Of a DNA stretch of 64,000 bases, positions 1-11,419 are shown piece after piece (the stretch's first letter is position 1; the number at the start of each line of letters is the position of its first letter). The notes under the pieces are model-generated. The model did not search any database. It was not told the DNA's origin and saw only the letters and a list, made by a program, of their open reading frames with translations. The stretch lies in the NCBI GenBank assembly GCA_016647705.1, contig CM028325.1, forward strand, positions 25,778,474 to 25,842,473. Reading direction: 5' to 3'. The stretch is from Eucommia ulmoides. Lineage: Eukaryota > Streptophyta > Magnoliopsida > Garryales > Eucommiaceae. The position numbers and the translations under genes are program-made.

Positions 1-312
1 TTCAGTTTGCCCTATTTTTGTTATATATCTTTCTGCAATTGTTCATATGTGCATATGATTGCAATGTTCTGCTTCATGTTCTCTTTTGCGGTTGTCATCT
101 CTCTTGATTGATTCTAGGGTTTATGAAGATTGAAGCAATCTTGTTTTGAGTTCTCGTAGGTAAGGAAATTTATCTAACAATTTTTTTTTTCTTCTGCTCA
201 AATTTATTTATTTTATCAACCCCAGCAGCCGGATTTGAGGAGAGATGGGGTGCATGAAGAAATTTATTTTTTGTGAAATTTTAACATCTGTTTGCTTCTA
301 AGTGCGTTTCTT

Positions 313-338
313 TCTCTCTCTCTCTCTCTCTCTCTCTG
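313..338. repeat. (CT)n microsatellite
   Basis: A run of uninterrupted CT dinucleotides. It lies about 110 bp upstream of the glycosyltransferase-like fragment, where such tracts commonly occur in plant 5' regions, but nothing else here shows a promoter. Confidence 0.9.
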
Positions 339-426
339 TCGATTGAACTTTGTTCTTAGATTCATTGAAGATGTCATTTCAATTTGCATATCTATGGATT
401 TCATTATCTGAAATCATAATGAAGTC

Positions 427-552
427 AGGGTCAGTGCTAAAACGCTTGTGCAGTATCCTCCATATGTATATGAGCTTGTTTTGAGTCAATTTTCTACCAT
501 TGAACAAGCTGACTATCTCTTTGTCAACACTCTCTATCACTTGGAAGTGGAG
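427..552 (+). pseudogene. UDP-glycosyltransferase fragment (family 1, UGT74-like)
   Basis: The reading frame from 427 to 552 gives a stretch containing YPPYVYELVLSQF, then EQADYLFVNTLYHLE. This matches the internal segment of plant family 1 glycosyltransferases (pattern YPxYxxxVxxQFxxxxxADxVxVNTFYxLE), just before the middle of the N-terminal acceptor-binding domain. Seen directly: about 42 codons, no start codon, no C-terminal sugar-donor (PSPG) box, and a GTTAGT at 553 that could be a splice donor. An intact enzyme has about 450-500 residues, so this is a small remnant. The UGT74 resemblance is from memory of the family and is only suggestive. The AT-rich sequence that follows (553-900) holds no further glycosyltransferase coding that I can see. 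It sits 540 bp from another unrelated gene fragment, which suggests both were moved here by a transposon. Confidence 0.62.
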
Positions 553-900
553 GTTAGTTTTAATTACTTATTATTTCCCTGTTTTTTCGTTTCATATTTT
601 GGTACTGAGTTAATAACAGTTAATCACACTCAAATTATTCCTATTAGCCTTTTTTTTGTTCAATATCTTCCATTCCAATCTGAGCTTAAAAAAATGACTA
701 AAACTGAAGACTTTAAGCTCCTCAAGATCCAAGTATTATGCTTTTTTTTCCCCTGAAGTCTCATTTCCTTTCCGAATGTGCTTTTGTTTTTGTTCTGTTT
801 TGGGGATTTTTCTTATGGCCTACTACTGGTACGATGATGGTCATATTATGTTCTAATTAGTTTTTATAGATTTTATATTCATATTCTGAGTTTGTGATGA
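553..900. other. AT-rich spacer, no gene seen
   Basis: T-rich sequence after the possible splice donor of the glycosyltransferase fragment. It may be the start of that gene's intron. The open frame running through it has no family resemblance. Confidence 0.5.
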
Positions 901-926
901 ATGGAGTTCTTGTTTGATGAAATTTT

Positions 927-1075
927 CCAATTTGCATTATTGTTTCTATTTATATTTCTTTTTATCTTTCTGTTTCTGTTTCTGTTTGCATTCTTGTTTC
1001 TATTTTATGTTTGTGTTTCTGTTTCTGTTTATGTTTGCATTCTTGTTTCCGTTTCTATTTATGTTTGTCATTTTG
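927..1075 (+). repeat. TTTCTG-rich degenerate hexamer tract
   Basis: Repeated TTTCTG, TTTATG, TTTGCA and TTTCCG hexamers on the plus strand. The same hexamer in the same orientation builds the 4.4-kb array at 41.4-45.8 kb. The open frames of F, L, V and S residues across it are translation of the repeat and not genes. Confidence 0.85.
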
Positions 1076-1088
1076 CTTATCAAACATT

Positions 1089-1352
1089 TATCCGCCCAAT
1101 TCGTACGGTGTCGTCATTCTCAGTGGCACCTTCGATCAGCTACACGATGGCCATCGCCATTTCCTCAAGGTTAATTTTTGTCCCAACCACAACCCCCATT
1201 CTCTGTCTCTCTCGACATACACACACAAATCTCTCGCTATCTCTCGGATTGAAGAAAAGGTTGAATTTAATTGATTATAGGTGACAACAGAGCTGGCAAG
1301 GGAACAAATTGTAGCGGGAGTTTGTGATGGTCCCATGATAATTAAAAAATAG
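1089..1352 (+). pseudogene. Phosphopantetheine adenylyltransferase (PPAT, CoA synthesis) fragment, two exons
   Basis: PPAT transfers AMP from ATP to 4'-phosphopantetheine in coenzyme A synthesis. Exon 1 (1089-1169) encodes [20 protein letters not shown] followed by GHRHFLK. It contains the nucleotidyltransferase GTFDxLHxGH signature with the HxGH catalytic motif intact. A 111-bp intron with GT and AG ends (1170-1280) follows. Exon 2 (1281-1352) encodes VTTELAREQIVAGVCDGPM and then IIKK before TAG, which matches the known continuation ELARxxIVVGVCDGPMLxNKQ of plant PPAT. The stop falls exactly where the family has Gln, so a CAG to TAG change is likely, and a GT follows at once as the next donor. 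No later exon was found; an intact plant protein has about 170-180 residues. It is a truncated copy with splice sites kept, so it was moved as genomic DNA and is not a processed copy. Confidence 0.8.
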
Positions 1353-2181
1353 GTATAACCAACGAATTTTACTCCTAAATATATTGATTTCTATTTTAAT
1401 ATCAAATTTGTTTTGGGTTTTATAGAAATTGTTCTGATTATTTGAAAATTCAATATTCAATGCTTTCGGTTGTCAAACAATTATTCAATCTTCTTTATTG
1501 CTCGTCCTAGTAATTACATATATGCTATGTTTTTTGCTTCTGTTTTTTTAAACGGAAAACTTGGATCAAAAATAGAAATTTGGCAACAAAAAGAATGCCT
1601 ACCAGTTTTGTTCTCAGGATTTTGGTCTGAAAATGGGAACAAAAACAGATGGTTTTTTAGAACTAAAAACACTAAATGGACACCAAGTTTTGTTGTTTCT
1701 ATTTCTGTACATTAAATCTTGGTTTATTTCTTACATTCTTCAAAGCAATAAAAATGGTATTAACAATTCTATCTAGCAATATTTATTAGTCCAACCTGAA
1801 ACTCAAACCGCATATTATTGGGCAGTTCACGGTTTGAAGTATCAACCCAGTCTGCAATCTCATTTCCCCTGTCCTATCTCTATTTAGTTTTTTATTTTCA
1901 GCTTTTATGTTTCTATTTCAAACCCCCCCCCCCCCCCCTGGTTTCTATTTTCGTTTCGCATTTCTTTAATTTTGGGGTCCAATTGAGGGGTGGGATGGGA
2001 AGTGGAACAGGGGAGCTGGGGTAGGGAACATGGGACCGGGAGGGTTAGTTTAAGGGAGTGGAACAAGGGTGCGGGGTGGTTGGAGTGTGGAACAAGAGAT
2101 GAAAGGAGAAGAGAGATAGAGAGAATAAAGATATAGGGGGATGTTGATGAGAGAGAGAAAAAAAATAGATGCGATGGCGGT
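1353..2181. other. Spacer with poly-C tract, no gene seen
   Basis: AT-rich sequence in the first half, with 16 consecutive C at 1923-1938, then a G/A-rich stretch at 1985-2160 (GGGA, GAGAGA). I see no coding similarity on either strand. Confidence 0.5.
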
Positions 2182-2186
2182 GGCGG

Positions 2187-2475
2187 TGTTGAAATTGATG
2201 GGGAAAGAAACTAGAGAATAAATTAATGAAATGAAATGGAGAAATATTATATATTGAGAATGATTTTAATGGACTATATTGTTACATATGTTTTTACTTA
2301 TATTATCACATCTAAACAACCATGTACATATATATCACAAAGTGGGTGGTGGTGCATTGATGATCTTTTGTAATTGAGGAGGGTGGAGTTAATTGAATAT
2401 TAAATGCAAATCTTGAACTTAGGTTTGATCATTAATGCATGCATTAATGGAGGGTGGTTTGGATGATCTCTAACA
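2187..2475. repeat. Left LTR of the miniature element
   Basis: 289 bp, TG...CA ends. It shares the landmarks of the right copy, including TATTATATATTGAGAA and CATTAATGCATGCATTAAT. Confidence 0.82.
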
Positions 2476-2559
2476 TCCTCCCTCAAACTCAAGGTCGTAG
2501 ATTGGATACCAAATTGAGTTTGGAAAGAAAAAAAAAAAAGTACAAAAAATGTCTTGGAT

Positions 2560-3054
2560 AGACACCACAAAGAGGTCGTGAACTTAGATAGCCGCGAGAC
2601 AAAAGGTCGCGAGCTTGAACACCGCCACAGGATAAAGGTCCACGAAATCGAAAAATCGCAAGACAAAAAGACCATGAGCTTGAAAATTTGTGGGAAAAAG
2701 AGGTCGCGAAATTAGACAGACATGAGACAAAAGGCCTCGAGCTTGAACATCGCCTCGAAATAAAGCGCTGTGAACTCAAAAAGCTGTGAAACATAAGGGC
2801 CGTGAACTTGAAAAGTCGCGGGACAAAGAGGCCACAAAATTGGACAGCCATTAGACAAAAGGCCGCAAACTTGAACACCACCACGGGATAAAGGGCCACG
2901 AACTTGGAAAGCTGAGGGACGTAAGGGCCATGAGTCGGAATAGCCGCGGGACAAAGAGACTGTGTACTTGGAAAGCTGCAGGACATAGAGGCCGCATTCT
3001 TGAAGATGCGGGACAAAGAGGCCACGAGCTTGGAAAGCCGTGAGACAAAGGGCA
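2560..3054. repeat. Degenerate minisatellite inside the miniature LTR element
   Basis: The interior is built of diverged units of roughly 35-40 bp with the core GGCCGCGAACTTGGAAAGC and then GCGGGACAAA. The long minus-strand reading frames here, full of SRLSKF and FKFAAF-like motifs, are periodic translation of the repeat and not proteins. The tract is much richer in GC than its surroundings. Confidence 0.8.
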
Positions 3055-3348
3055 TGTTGAAATTGATGGGGGGCAAAAGTAGAGAATAAATTAATGAAAT
3101 AAAATGGAGAAATATTATATATTGAGAAAGATTTTAATAGACCATATTGTTACATATATTCTTACTTATATTATCACATCTAAACAATTATATATATATA
3201 ACAAAGTAGGTGGTGGTGTATTGGTGATCTTTGGTGGTTGAAAATGTGGTGTATTAATAAGGTGATTGAATATTAAATGTAAATCTTGAACTTATACTTA
3301 ATCATTAATGCATGCATTAATAGATGGTGGTTTGGATGATCTCTAATA
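3055..3348. repeat. Right LTR of the miniature element
   Basis: 294 bp, TG...TA ends, matching the left LTR. Small indels separate the copies, so the insertion is not recent. Confidence 0.82.
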
Positions 3349-3353
3349 GGCGG

Positions 3354-4075
3354 TAGCAGTGGCAGTGGCGGTGGGTATAGTAGAGATGAGAGAAGAGAGA
3401 GGTTGTTCAGTGCTGTGGATGGAGTGTTCTAAAGTGGGTAGAGGTAGGGTTGTTCTAAAGTGGGTATATGAAGAAAATGATGAACACGAGGCTGGAATGG
3501 GGGTAAAAAACAAAAAAGAATATAAATGTCATTTAACATTAATTTTCAAATTTTAGTTTCCTTAAAAAAGCCTAAAGCCTTACAAAAATCGCTACATTTC
3601 TTCTTGTTTATGTTTTTCTCATTCAAACCCATCTCAAATTTCAGCCACAACGATGACCGGCGATGAATGGACAAAGGTGTCCTTGCTTGTGCAACCTCCA
3701 ACGATGATAGGCTCCGATGGCATCATAATCCGTATTGTGGTCATCCTCTCGGTCGCCTCCTAGTAGTAGCTCAAAAGTTAGCATCGGCGGCTATGTCATC
3801 GATTCTGGCAAGGTCATCTATATTGTGGACTTGAGAGAGAGGCGTCGTACATGGAATGGGGAAGACTAAATGGTGAGGTAAAATGAATGTCAATTAGGTT
3901 AGGGTATAGATGAGGTTGGCAAGAAAAATTACATATAACGACATGAAATGTTATGGTAAATGGCGTATGAGGAATGGAGATTCCACTTAATTACAACTTT
4001 GCCATGTTAAATCGGCTTTATTATTACTTATAAAATCAAGACTCTTTTACATGTCTTATGTTATATATATATATA
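3354..4075. other. Spacer between miniature LTR element and Helitron
   Basis: Starts with GGC/AGTGGC repeats that also flank the left side of the miniature element, which supports one interrupted target site. The middle (3590-3860) has a moderately GC-rich stretch with short open frames but no recognisable family. A TATATATA tract abuts the Helitron end. Confidence 0.5.
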
Positions 4076-4086
4076 CTAGTGTACAA

Positions 4087-4106
4087 CCCGTGCCTGAAAG
4101 CACAGG
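4087..4106 (-). other. Helitron 1 3'-terminal hairpin
   Basis: CCCGTGC and GCACAGG are separated by six bases, forming a 7-bp stem with one G-T type pair. It lies 7 bases inside the CTAG end. Such a hairpin acts as the rolling-circle termination signal in Helitrons. Confidence 0.85.
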
Positions 4107-4395
4107 TGTAAAACATACAACATTTATTTCATCATAACATCTATAATAACTAATAATCAAGACAACTATTTTACACTTATTTCATTTAACGATGAAACAT
4201 CAATATAATCTAATAACATTTAAATCTTATAACAAAAGTCACCCACGACATTGCTAGAATAGGACGTCCCAAATGTCAAATAAAAAGTAAACAATTAATC
4301 TATAAATAATTGAGACAATTATAATTACAATAATACTTATGGATAAACAATATTGTCGTGGATAGAGATCCATATTCGAGGAGAATCACACTTAA

Positions 4396-6240
4396 TCAAT
4401 CAAATGATGTGCACCTTGATAGGGCCACGTATAGTTGACCATAACTAAAAACTGGTGTAGTCAAATCAACCCCAACAAATTTCATTGATTGTCCTTGTGA
4501 TTTATTTATCGTCATAGCATATGCCAAACGAATTGGAAACTGGCGCCTTGTCATTTGAAAAGGAAATTCAGAGGACGACGGCGTCAAGGATATTCTCGAA
4601 ATGAATGCCAAATTTTCTGTTTTATCCCTTGTTAATATTCGAGCTTCTATTACACGTGAAGAGCACCTAACAACCATTAATCGTATGCCATTACAAAGTT
4701 CATCATTTGGTGCGATATTTCTCAATAACATAATTGGACATCCAATTTTTAAATCTAACTTGAACGGAGGTAATCCTGGAGGATCCGAGGAATTTAAGTA
4801 CTCATTAGGATAATGATTTGTAATTTGACGATCGGCTCCATCATCTTCAGACATTTTGTCCGCAGCCAGATATGTGATCGTTTCTCCAGGAAAAATATTT
4901 AAAGCGGCCGAATTAATAACACTGACATCGTCATTTCTTGCACAAAAGATAGAACGTTCAGTTAGAAATGCAAGGGTAGCAACACCGAATGTACCTAGAC
5001 GTGGATAAACTGATGATATTAGTTCGTTCACATTACGACATTTGTGTATGGTTGATAGCAGTTGTACGATTTCACATGGATCACTGCCAATCTATTTAAA
5101 AAAAAAAAAAAAAAATGTAAATGAATAATTTAGTCTCAATGCATATATAAGTAATCTATTGCAAATGAAAGAATGCTAAAAGATGTTTAAATGGAATTTT
5201 ACCTGAGGTAAATATCTTGAAAATTCTATATTTTCAATGTTGCTACTATTTAAGCGCATGTTTAAATTCAAAGTCAAGACATGTATATCATTTCAAAGGA
5301 ACGAACGTCTCAACGACGCTACTACAATTTGTTGACGGACACCTTTAGATATGATAGGTAGAATTTGCCGAAAGTCTCCTCCAAGAACGACCATGATACC
5401 CTCGAATGGATTCGGATCATCGCAAATATCTCATAGTGTGCGATCCACAGACTCAACACAGTACTTATGTTGTATCGGAACTTCATCCCAAATAATTAAC
5501 TTTATCTCTCTAAACAATTCGGCATGCAACGATTGTTTACTGAAATGACAAATTGAATGATCAAGAATGTCCAGAGGAATGCGAAATGTAGAATGTGCAG
5601 TTCAACCTCCTTCAAGTAGTAGCGATGCAATACCAGACGATGCCACAATAATAACAATATGACTATTAATACGACATTTTGCTGTTATGGTATTATATAG
5701 AAACGTTTTTCCTGTACCAGATTTTTCCTAAATCTCCGAACACTGATGAAGTGATTGATTCGTATGCAACACGTTGGTCTTCATTGAGATGATCAATATT
5801 ATACTGCACATTCATTTGTTATGCTTCACTTTGCATTTGATGATGTTCCCATATCAATCTATTTCCAACTACCATATTCCAATTCTGGTCAGGTTGTGGA
5901 ATCGAAGGAAAATCTACTAAGCTCTTGCCCAATTCTTGAAGTAATTGATTCAAAAGGTACAAACCGTAGTCTTTAATCTATGCGTCGCTTGGGATGGGTA
6001 TCGAAAACAACGTGTAAACTTTATGTGAGAGATCATCACATATATGCATCCAAAATTGATCCCACAATTCACACGAATTTACAGGGGAACATTGTGTAAG
6101 AATGACACAAAATAATCTTCTCAGTTGATATCCAATACTCATAATAGACGCCTCTTGAAGACATTATATTCATTCACTATCATCTTCCAGTAGCCCTCTT
6201 GCTACACATGTGGCTTTAAACGTTGCATGTTAAACATTGT
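4396..6240 (-). pseudogene. Helitron 1 PIF1-like helicase domain, broken
   Basis: Read leftwards. The C-terminal part (5031 to 4396) is open for 211 codons and has the typical late PIF1/Helitron helicase blocks: [40 protein letters not shown], then [15 protein letters not shown] and [10 protein letters not shown]. Further upstream, around 5703-5722, [11 protein letters not shown] is the Walker A motif, but the bases before it are altered compared with Helitron 2, where a longer stretch leads into GDVGMGKT. Several stops and frameshifts fall between 5090 and 6240. The A-rich stretch near 5096-5115 lies at the position of an intron in Helitron 2. A non-functional remnant. Confidence 0.85.
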
Positions 6241-6270
6241 TAACAAACGATTGCAGCCCTTTGACTATAG

Positions 6271-8290
6271 TCAATAGTAGACGCAGATAAAATCGTTCGC
6301 CCGAATTGGGAGGCTCAAAATACATTCTCCCAATGGCAAATCCCCTCTGTCGTGGTTTCCAAAAAATTTCAGTTTTATTCCAAACAAAATGTTAGGGAAA
6401 CTCTTGATAAGTATACGCACGTACAGAAGCATGTGCATCACAATATGGAGAAAAAACATATTGTCAGAGTCAACTTCTGTGACTAAACTCGAGAAATGAT
6501 AGACTCCATTGTTTCAGTAGGATTGAAGACAACCTGATGCATTCTAGGCAAATGGAGCGCAAATCGAATAACTGTTGGATTCTCATTGTGCAAAGGAAAA
6601 CTCAACAATCTCCAGGCTGCCTCAAACAGTCCAATGTATCTTGCATCAAGATATTGCTTGATCTCATCCATCATTCTCAAAATCAATGTCGTCATATCAC
6701 CTCATTTATATATATACTTGTGGATATATTTGACGCACCTAATCCCAATGCATACTTCAACGTTAATATGACAGTTGAACATTTTGGAAAGGTACGGATT
6801 ATATGGGACAACGTATCTATTATCAACTTGTTTCCCCCTCATGGTATAAACTTTGTCATTATTACGACGACGATAAATGGGATATCTATCTGGATCCATC
6901 GTTTTATACTCCGCGAAATCTTGTGGATACCTCTTAGTGCATCTACCGTTCTCCATGCACGAGGTAACTTTTTTTCCAAATACTCGAGCGTTTTCAATCT
7001 ATTTCATTAGAGCAATTCTTTTTAACTAGAAAACGCGGGCAATTAAGTCTAGACGGTCAGTTGGTTGTTAATGAGCCGATAAAGCTTCAGTGATTTCTGT
7101 CCAAGTTGGATTCGCAGTCATGGTAAGAAACACATCAGGGTGATGGTGGTACCGGGTTATAGCCATTGAATCTTGAAAGATTTCAAACATATGTCTTGGA
7201 CTACCAATAAAAGATGATGGCAAAATCATTCGTTGACCTATTTGATTAGGTTCCATCCCATCTAATACCACATCAGTAAGACTTTGATAGAGTTCACTAC
7301 GAAGGTTTGGTTGATGTTTCCTAAAGTAATTCAACTTATTTTGCTCGGTCGCAGCCCAAGCATCTACCAAGAACTCTTGAAATAATTTTCCTCCCCTTAG
7401 AATTGTCAAATACTCTGTCGGTCTTTCAAACATACGATAGCTATAAAATTGCATTTGAATTAGTCAAGCATTTGTGTGTCGACCGTGAATCACATCCCAT
7501 TGTTTAAATTCAGACTCTCATCCAAGCTCACCAAAAGGGAACAATAAAACATAATGCAATGGTAGATAAGCAGGATGACATTCATTGATTTTCATTAATT
7601 CATTTCTCCTCTTAAATGTAGAATAATATCTCTCATTGCGCTGGTTTCAATTCCATCCCCTGGTAATATCACGGCCATGTCATCAGTTGTCAGCATATTA
7701 TATCACCGACGATCGGTAGATGTTGTGTAGTGAAGAAAAGCAAGCAACATTTGTTGTTCCAAATCCAATTGATTTAAAATCGCAAGCACTTGACGAAATT
7801 TATCTACGAATGCATTATGTTGCAACAACATATCTTGAATAGTTTGCAAAACATCCGTTCTCAAATGAGGATTTCTACGGCTTCTCACGCCAAAAGCGAA
7901 ATCAGGATCGTAGATGTAGAATTGAGAATAAATGGCATCTTGTCCCGGTTCTGGGATTAATGCTCTTGTCCGATGACGCAACTCTCTATGTATAGTAAAC
8001 ATTGTTGGGCCTCTTTCGGAAAGCAACATTTTATCCAAGTTGGCACCAAGGCTTGTAAAAACATTGTTTGCATTGTACTCTTTAGCATAACATCGGAATG
8101 ATTTTGATCTATAATCATTACCATCGTATAATGCTTTAATTTGCAGAGAAAGTGAGAGAAGTAATGGAAGCCTAACTTTCCCTTGTAAGCAACATGTACT
8201 AAAGAGAGGACGTTGTTCGGATGATCTTGTTAATCTCTCATCCATCTAGTGTAACGCAGAACAATAAGGGCACATGAAATTCATTCTACC
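6271..8290 (-). pseudogene. Helitron 1 Rep (replication initiator) domain, broken
   Basis: Fragments run right to left: 8245-7703 (starting near the CxxC-like ALHWMDERL block), 7454-7068 (MQFYSYRMFERPTEY, NQIGQRMILPSSF, YHHHPDVFLTMTANPTWTEI), and 6956-6481 (CTKRYPQDF, IRCVKYIHKYIYK, DEIKQYLDARYIG). The KYIHKYIYK block carries the two catalytic tyrosines of Helitron Rep. The HUH metal-binding motif seen in Helitron 2 at 50429-50437 is missing here, because about 210 bp are deleted near 6962. Frameshifts and stops separate all fragments. Confidence 0.84.
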
Positions 8291-8747
8291 AAGCGAGTAT
8301 CGATTTTCACTTGTATGAATATCACTGTCGGTAGATGGATTGTTCAACTCGTCAATATCTTGATTATCGTAAAACTCATCCTTGGTAGAATTTGGCGGCC
8401 TACATTTGATAAATAACAAAGTTAGTATATAGATTCTAACAATATATTTGTGAATGTTGTATTTAATTAGATGAATAAGATGAAAAAGAAACTCATCATC
8501 TACTCCCAGAATGTAGAATTATTTCTTCAACTGCTACGGTCGAGCTTCCATTAAGGTTCGTAGAAACAAAAGGTTCTTAGTTACCGCACGGAGAAAGGCA
8601 TGCATTGTCAATTATACCAAGAGAATGAGGAATCAAATTTGTAACCATCCCATCGTCAACAGATGAATTTCCTACACGTTCAATATCTTGATTCTCGGTA
8701 AGGTGTTGATTTGTTAAAGATGACTTATAGTTGGCAAATATTAAATT

Positions 8748-10109
8748 TTACAATTCAAATACTTTTAAACATTTAATATTTAATAACATAAATAAGGGAT
8801 TAGTATAATACCTTATACCAGGCAATACAATTGGTTCCTCAACTTCAGGCGTTGAGCATTTATTCGGAATCACGGTAACAAATGTTTCAGTAAGATTACG
8901 TGAAGAAGGAAAATTTAGTTCAACAATAGAATTCATTTCATTAGCGATGGACGATGGAGTTGTGCGATCCCTAAGGAGGTCCACAATTCTAGGGGTACAT
9001 GGACTCGTAATCACTAATGGCCTACATGAATGTACAATCATTATTTGTTGTAATAAAGGCTGAGATGATTCTTCAAGTAGTCTTCTATTCCTTTCTAAAT
9101 GTTGACTATTCCGAATATTTTGTTGACCGGATCTCTCTCGTTCTCTTCGTGCTTGTTGAGCTAGAACACATTTCGATATGCTGTTGTTGTTGGGTGCTAC
9201 ACATTCATAAAGTGTAATTGTTTGCTCAACGTCCAACGTTGAGCGGCTGTTGGGTGTTGTGGACACAAACATTTCAGTAAGATTTGGTGGGGACATCAAA
9301 TTGGGCTCAAAAGTGGAATCCATTTCGTTTTCCATTACTAGAGAAGAAACTTGATTACTGAGAATTATAGGGTTATATCGACTTGTGCTTGATAATGACA
9401 CAGAGACTGTTGTAACCATTCTTCGCTTCGGTGTAGGCTCTAATGATTCTCCCAAAAATGGCTGACCTCCTTCTAAGCATTCACGATTATCTTTATTGAA
9501 ATGATCACACCGCTCCCGATGAACTCTTTCCCGTTCTCTTCATTCTCATTGAGCTAGAGCCCATTTCGATACATCGTTCTTGTTAGATGCTATATATTCA
9601 GAAGGTACAATTGTTTGCTCAACCCCCGTTGAGCGACTGTTAGGTATTGTGAACACAAATGCTTCAGTAAGACTTGGTGGGGACGTCAAATTGGCCTCAA
9701 AAGTGGAATCCATTTCGTTTTCCATTGTTGGAGAAGAAGCTTGATCACTGAGAATTATAGAGGTATATCGATTTGAGCTTGTTGATGACATAGAGACTTG
9801 TGTAACAAATCTTCGTTTTGGCGTAGGCTTTAATGATTCTCCCAAAAACAACTGACCTCCTTCCATAAATTCACAATTATCTTTATTGACGCGATCACAT
9901 CTCTCCCGATTAGCTCTTTCTCATTCTCTTCGTTCTCGTTGAGCCAGAGAACGTCTTGACACATCGTTTGTGCTAGATGTTCTAGCAATGTTACATGTGC
10001 GAGATCTTCTACCTTCTTGACATTCTAGAATCGGACGACTAAACCTTTCTCGTTCCCTTTGCATTCGTTGGGATAGAGTAGATTTTGATATGACATTATC
10101 ATTGAATAC
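8748..10109 (-). pseudogene. Helitron 1 N-terminal charged-repeat region (exon 2 remnant)
   Basis: Begins at 10109 just after a TAG acceptor (GTATTCAATGAT). It encodes repeated modules of the form ALAQRARRERER...ERCDRxNKD, EGGQ.FLGES.KPTPKRR and LTExFVxTxPNxRST. Two module blocks (9866-9546 and 9455-8748) are near-copies of each other, so the region grew by internal duplication. The same modules occur in Helitron 2 at 47458-48610. The function is unknown. The Arg/Glu-rich stretches could bind nucleic acid, but that is only inference. Stops break it near 9540 and elsewhere. Confidence 0.7.
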
Positions 10110-10790
10110 CTAGAGATAATATGAGGTTGAATATTCAATTTTCTAGATCAAAAAAATGAAAAAGGACAATGGAAGACAGTGTGACAAAGTACGAACTAAA
10201 ATTGATACTAAATGAAACCATAAATAGCTTGTAATAAGCTACGATATAAATAAGAATAAGAATAATTTAATTTCACCACAAAGGAAATAGTATAAATACA
10301 AAGTCAGATTAGATAAATAACTATATATTTGAAACCACAGTTAAATATGTTCTTGTCATGTTTACTTTCAGGTTAAGATTTTTTTCAAAATTTATGTATA
10401 AACCTAACATGGACATAAATAGTTATCATTATTCGTTTAAAGGGTAATTATTTATTAATTTTCATTTTGGATTATGGTTGTATTGGGATGTAGTACAATT
10501 TGGTTTAGGATTTATTAATAAACAACGGGTATACTTCTTCGACATGGTTCTTTCACAATAGATATTCAGATTCTCATTCTATCATTTTTAGTTTATTATT
10601 TGTATTTTATTATTTATATCAGATTTTTAACATATTGTTAGGATTAGTATATACAATTTGTTCATGTGACGTAAACATGTTAAATTGGGATAAATAATAT
10701 TTAATAGATTAAATATGTGATTATTGTTGAATGATAAAACAGTGATAATTAAAACTAAAAAATAATTAACCTTAGTAATTAGACACATAC

Positions 10791-10919
10791 CACGTTACTA
10801 TTGACGTTCTCCTTTTCACTTTCCGCAACATTTGAGATAAAGCACACTTTCTCTTTCCCTCTACTATTTGAAGTAGAATTTTCATTCGACTTGTTATCAT
10901 TCTCCTTCTGTTTTTCCAT
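10791..10919 (-). pseudogene. Helitron 1 first coding exon
   Basis: ATG at 10919 opens 43 codons (MEKQKENDNKSNENSTSN, then GKEKVCFISNVAESEKEN) ending at a GTATGT donor (10785-10790). The matching exon in Helitron 2 is at 46926-47036 with the same phase. Conservation of start, donor and phase in both copies supports a real first exon of the ancestral RepHel gene. The intron spans 10110-10790. Confidence 0.65.
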
Positions 10920-11419
10920 TGCCAAATATTTTTCCTTGAAAAAATGAAAATGAAAATATTTTTAAAAAAATACCCAATGTAAAATAAATGATAAACTAAA
11001 ATTATATTACTTGAGCTTAAAAAATAAATTATAAGATTGACATATTAATTAACGATTAACAAAAGCAAGAGAACAATAAAGACAGAAGCATATATAATAT
11101 TAAATCCATTGCATTAAGACAACTTCTGTTGAATATAACAAAGTAAAACAATCAACCAACATTACAATATATAAAATATATATCATGAATACAAAATACA
11201 TTCAAAAGATATTTTCAACAACCGAAGAGAAGAAACAGACTTGACATGGTAACTCTACAAAAGGAAAAGAAAGAAAAAAATATATTGGACATAAAATATA
11301 CAAAATGTATATCATGAATACAAAACACATTAAAAATTATTTATAACTTAAAAAACAGTTTAGGGCGCAACTTCATTACTTTGGCTGTCAATTTGTAGTC
11401 GAACCTCGTATTCCTTCGT

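Larger units (their letters stand above)
2182..3353. mobile_element. Miniature LTR retrotransposon (TRIM-like) with GGCGG target duplication
   Basis: Two direct repeats, 2187-2475 and 3055-3348, are closely similar over their whole length. Both begin TGTTGAAATTG; the left ends ...CTCTAACA and the right ...CTCTAATA, so they have TG...CA type ends with one decayed terminus. The five bases outside them are identical (GGCGG at 2182-2186 and 3349-3353), which is the target duplication size of an LTR retrotransposon. The interior is only about 580 bp and has no gag or pol. The TGTTGAAATT start is common in Copia LTRs, so a Copia-derived non-autonomous element is likely. No clear primer binding site was found. 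Confidence 0.85.
4076..11419 (-). mobile_element. Helitron 1 (decayed autonomous-type element)
   Basis: A rolling-circle transposon read on the minus strand. Its 3' end is CTAG (4076-4079) followed outside by T, with a hairpin just upstream (4087-4106), as in plant Helitrons. The interior encodes broken pieces of a RepHel protein: an N-terminal charged-repeat region, a Rep replication initiator domain and a PIF1-type helicase. Similarity to the second copy at 46.4-53.4 kb holds to about 11417, where the sequence changes abruptly to an inverted copy of the neighbouring gene's 3' end. The canonical 5' TC end is not evident, so the 5' boundary is approximate and may be truncated. Confidence 0.85.

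Noticed and set aside
2400-3076. Long minus-strand open frames with repeated SRLSKF-like motifs
   Set aside because: They are periodic translation of the minisatellite inside the miniature LTR element, overlap in several frames and match no family.
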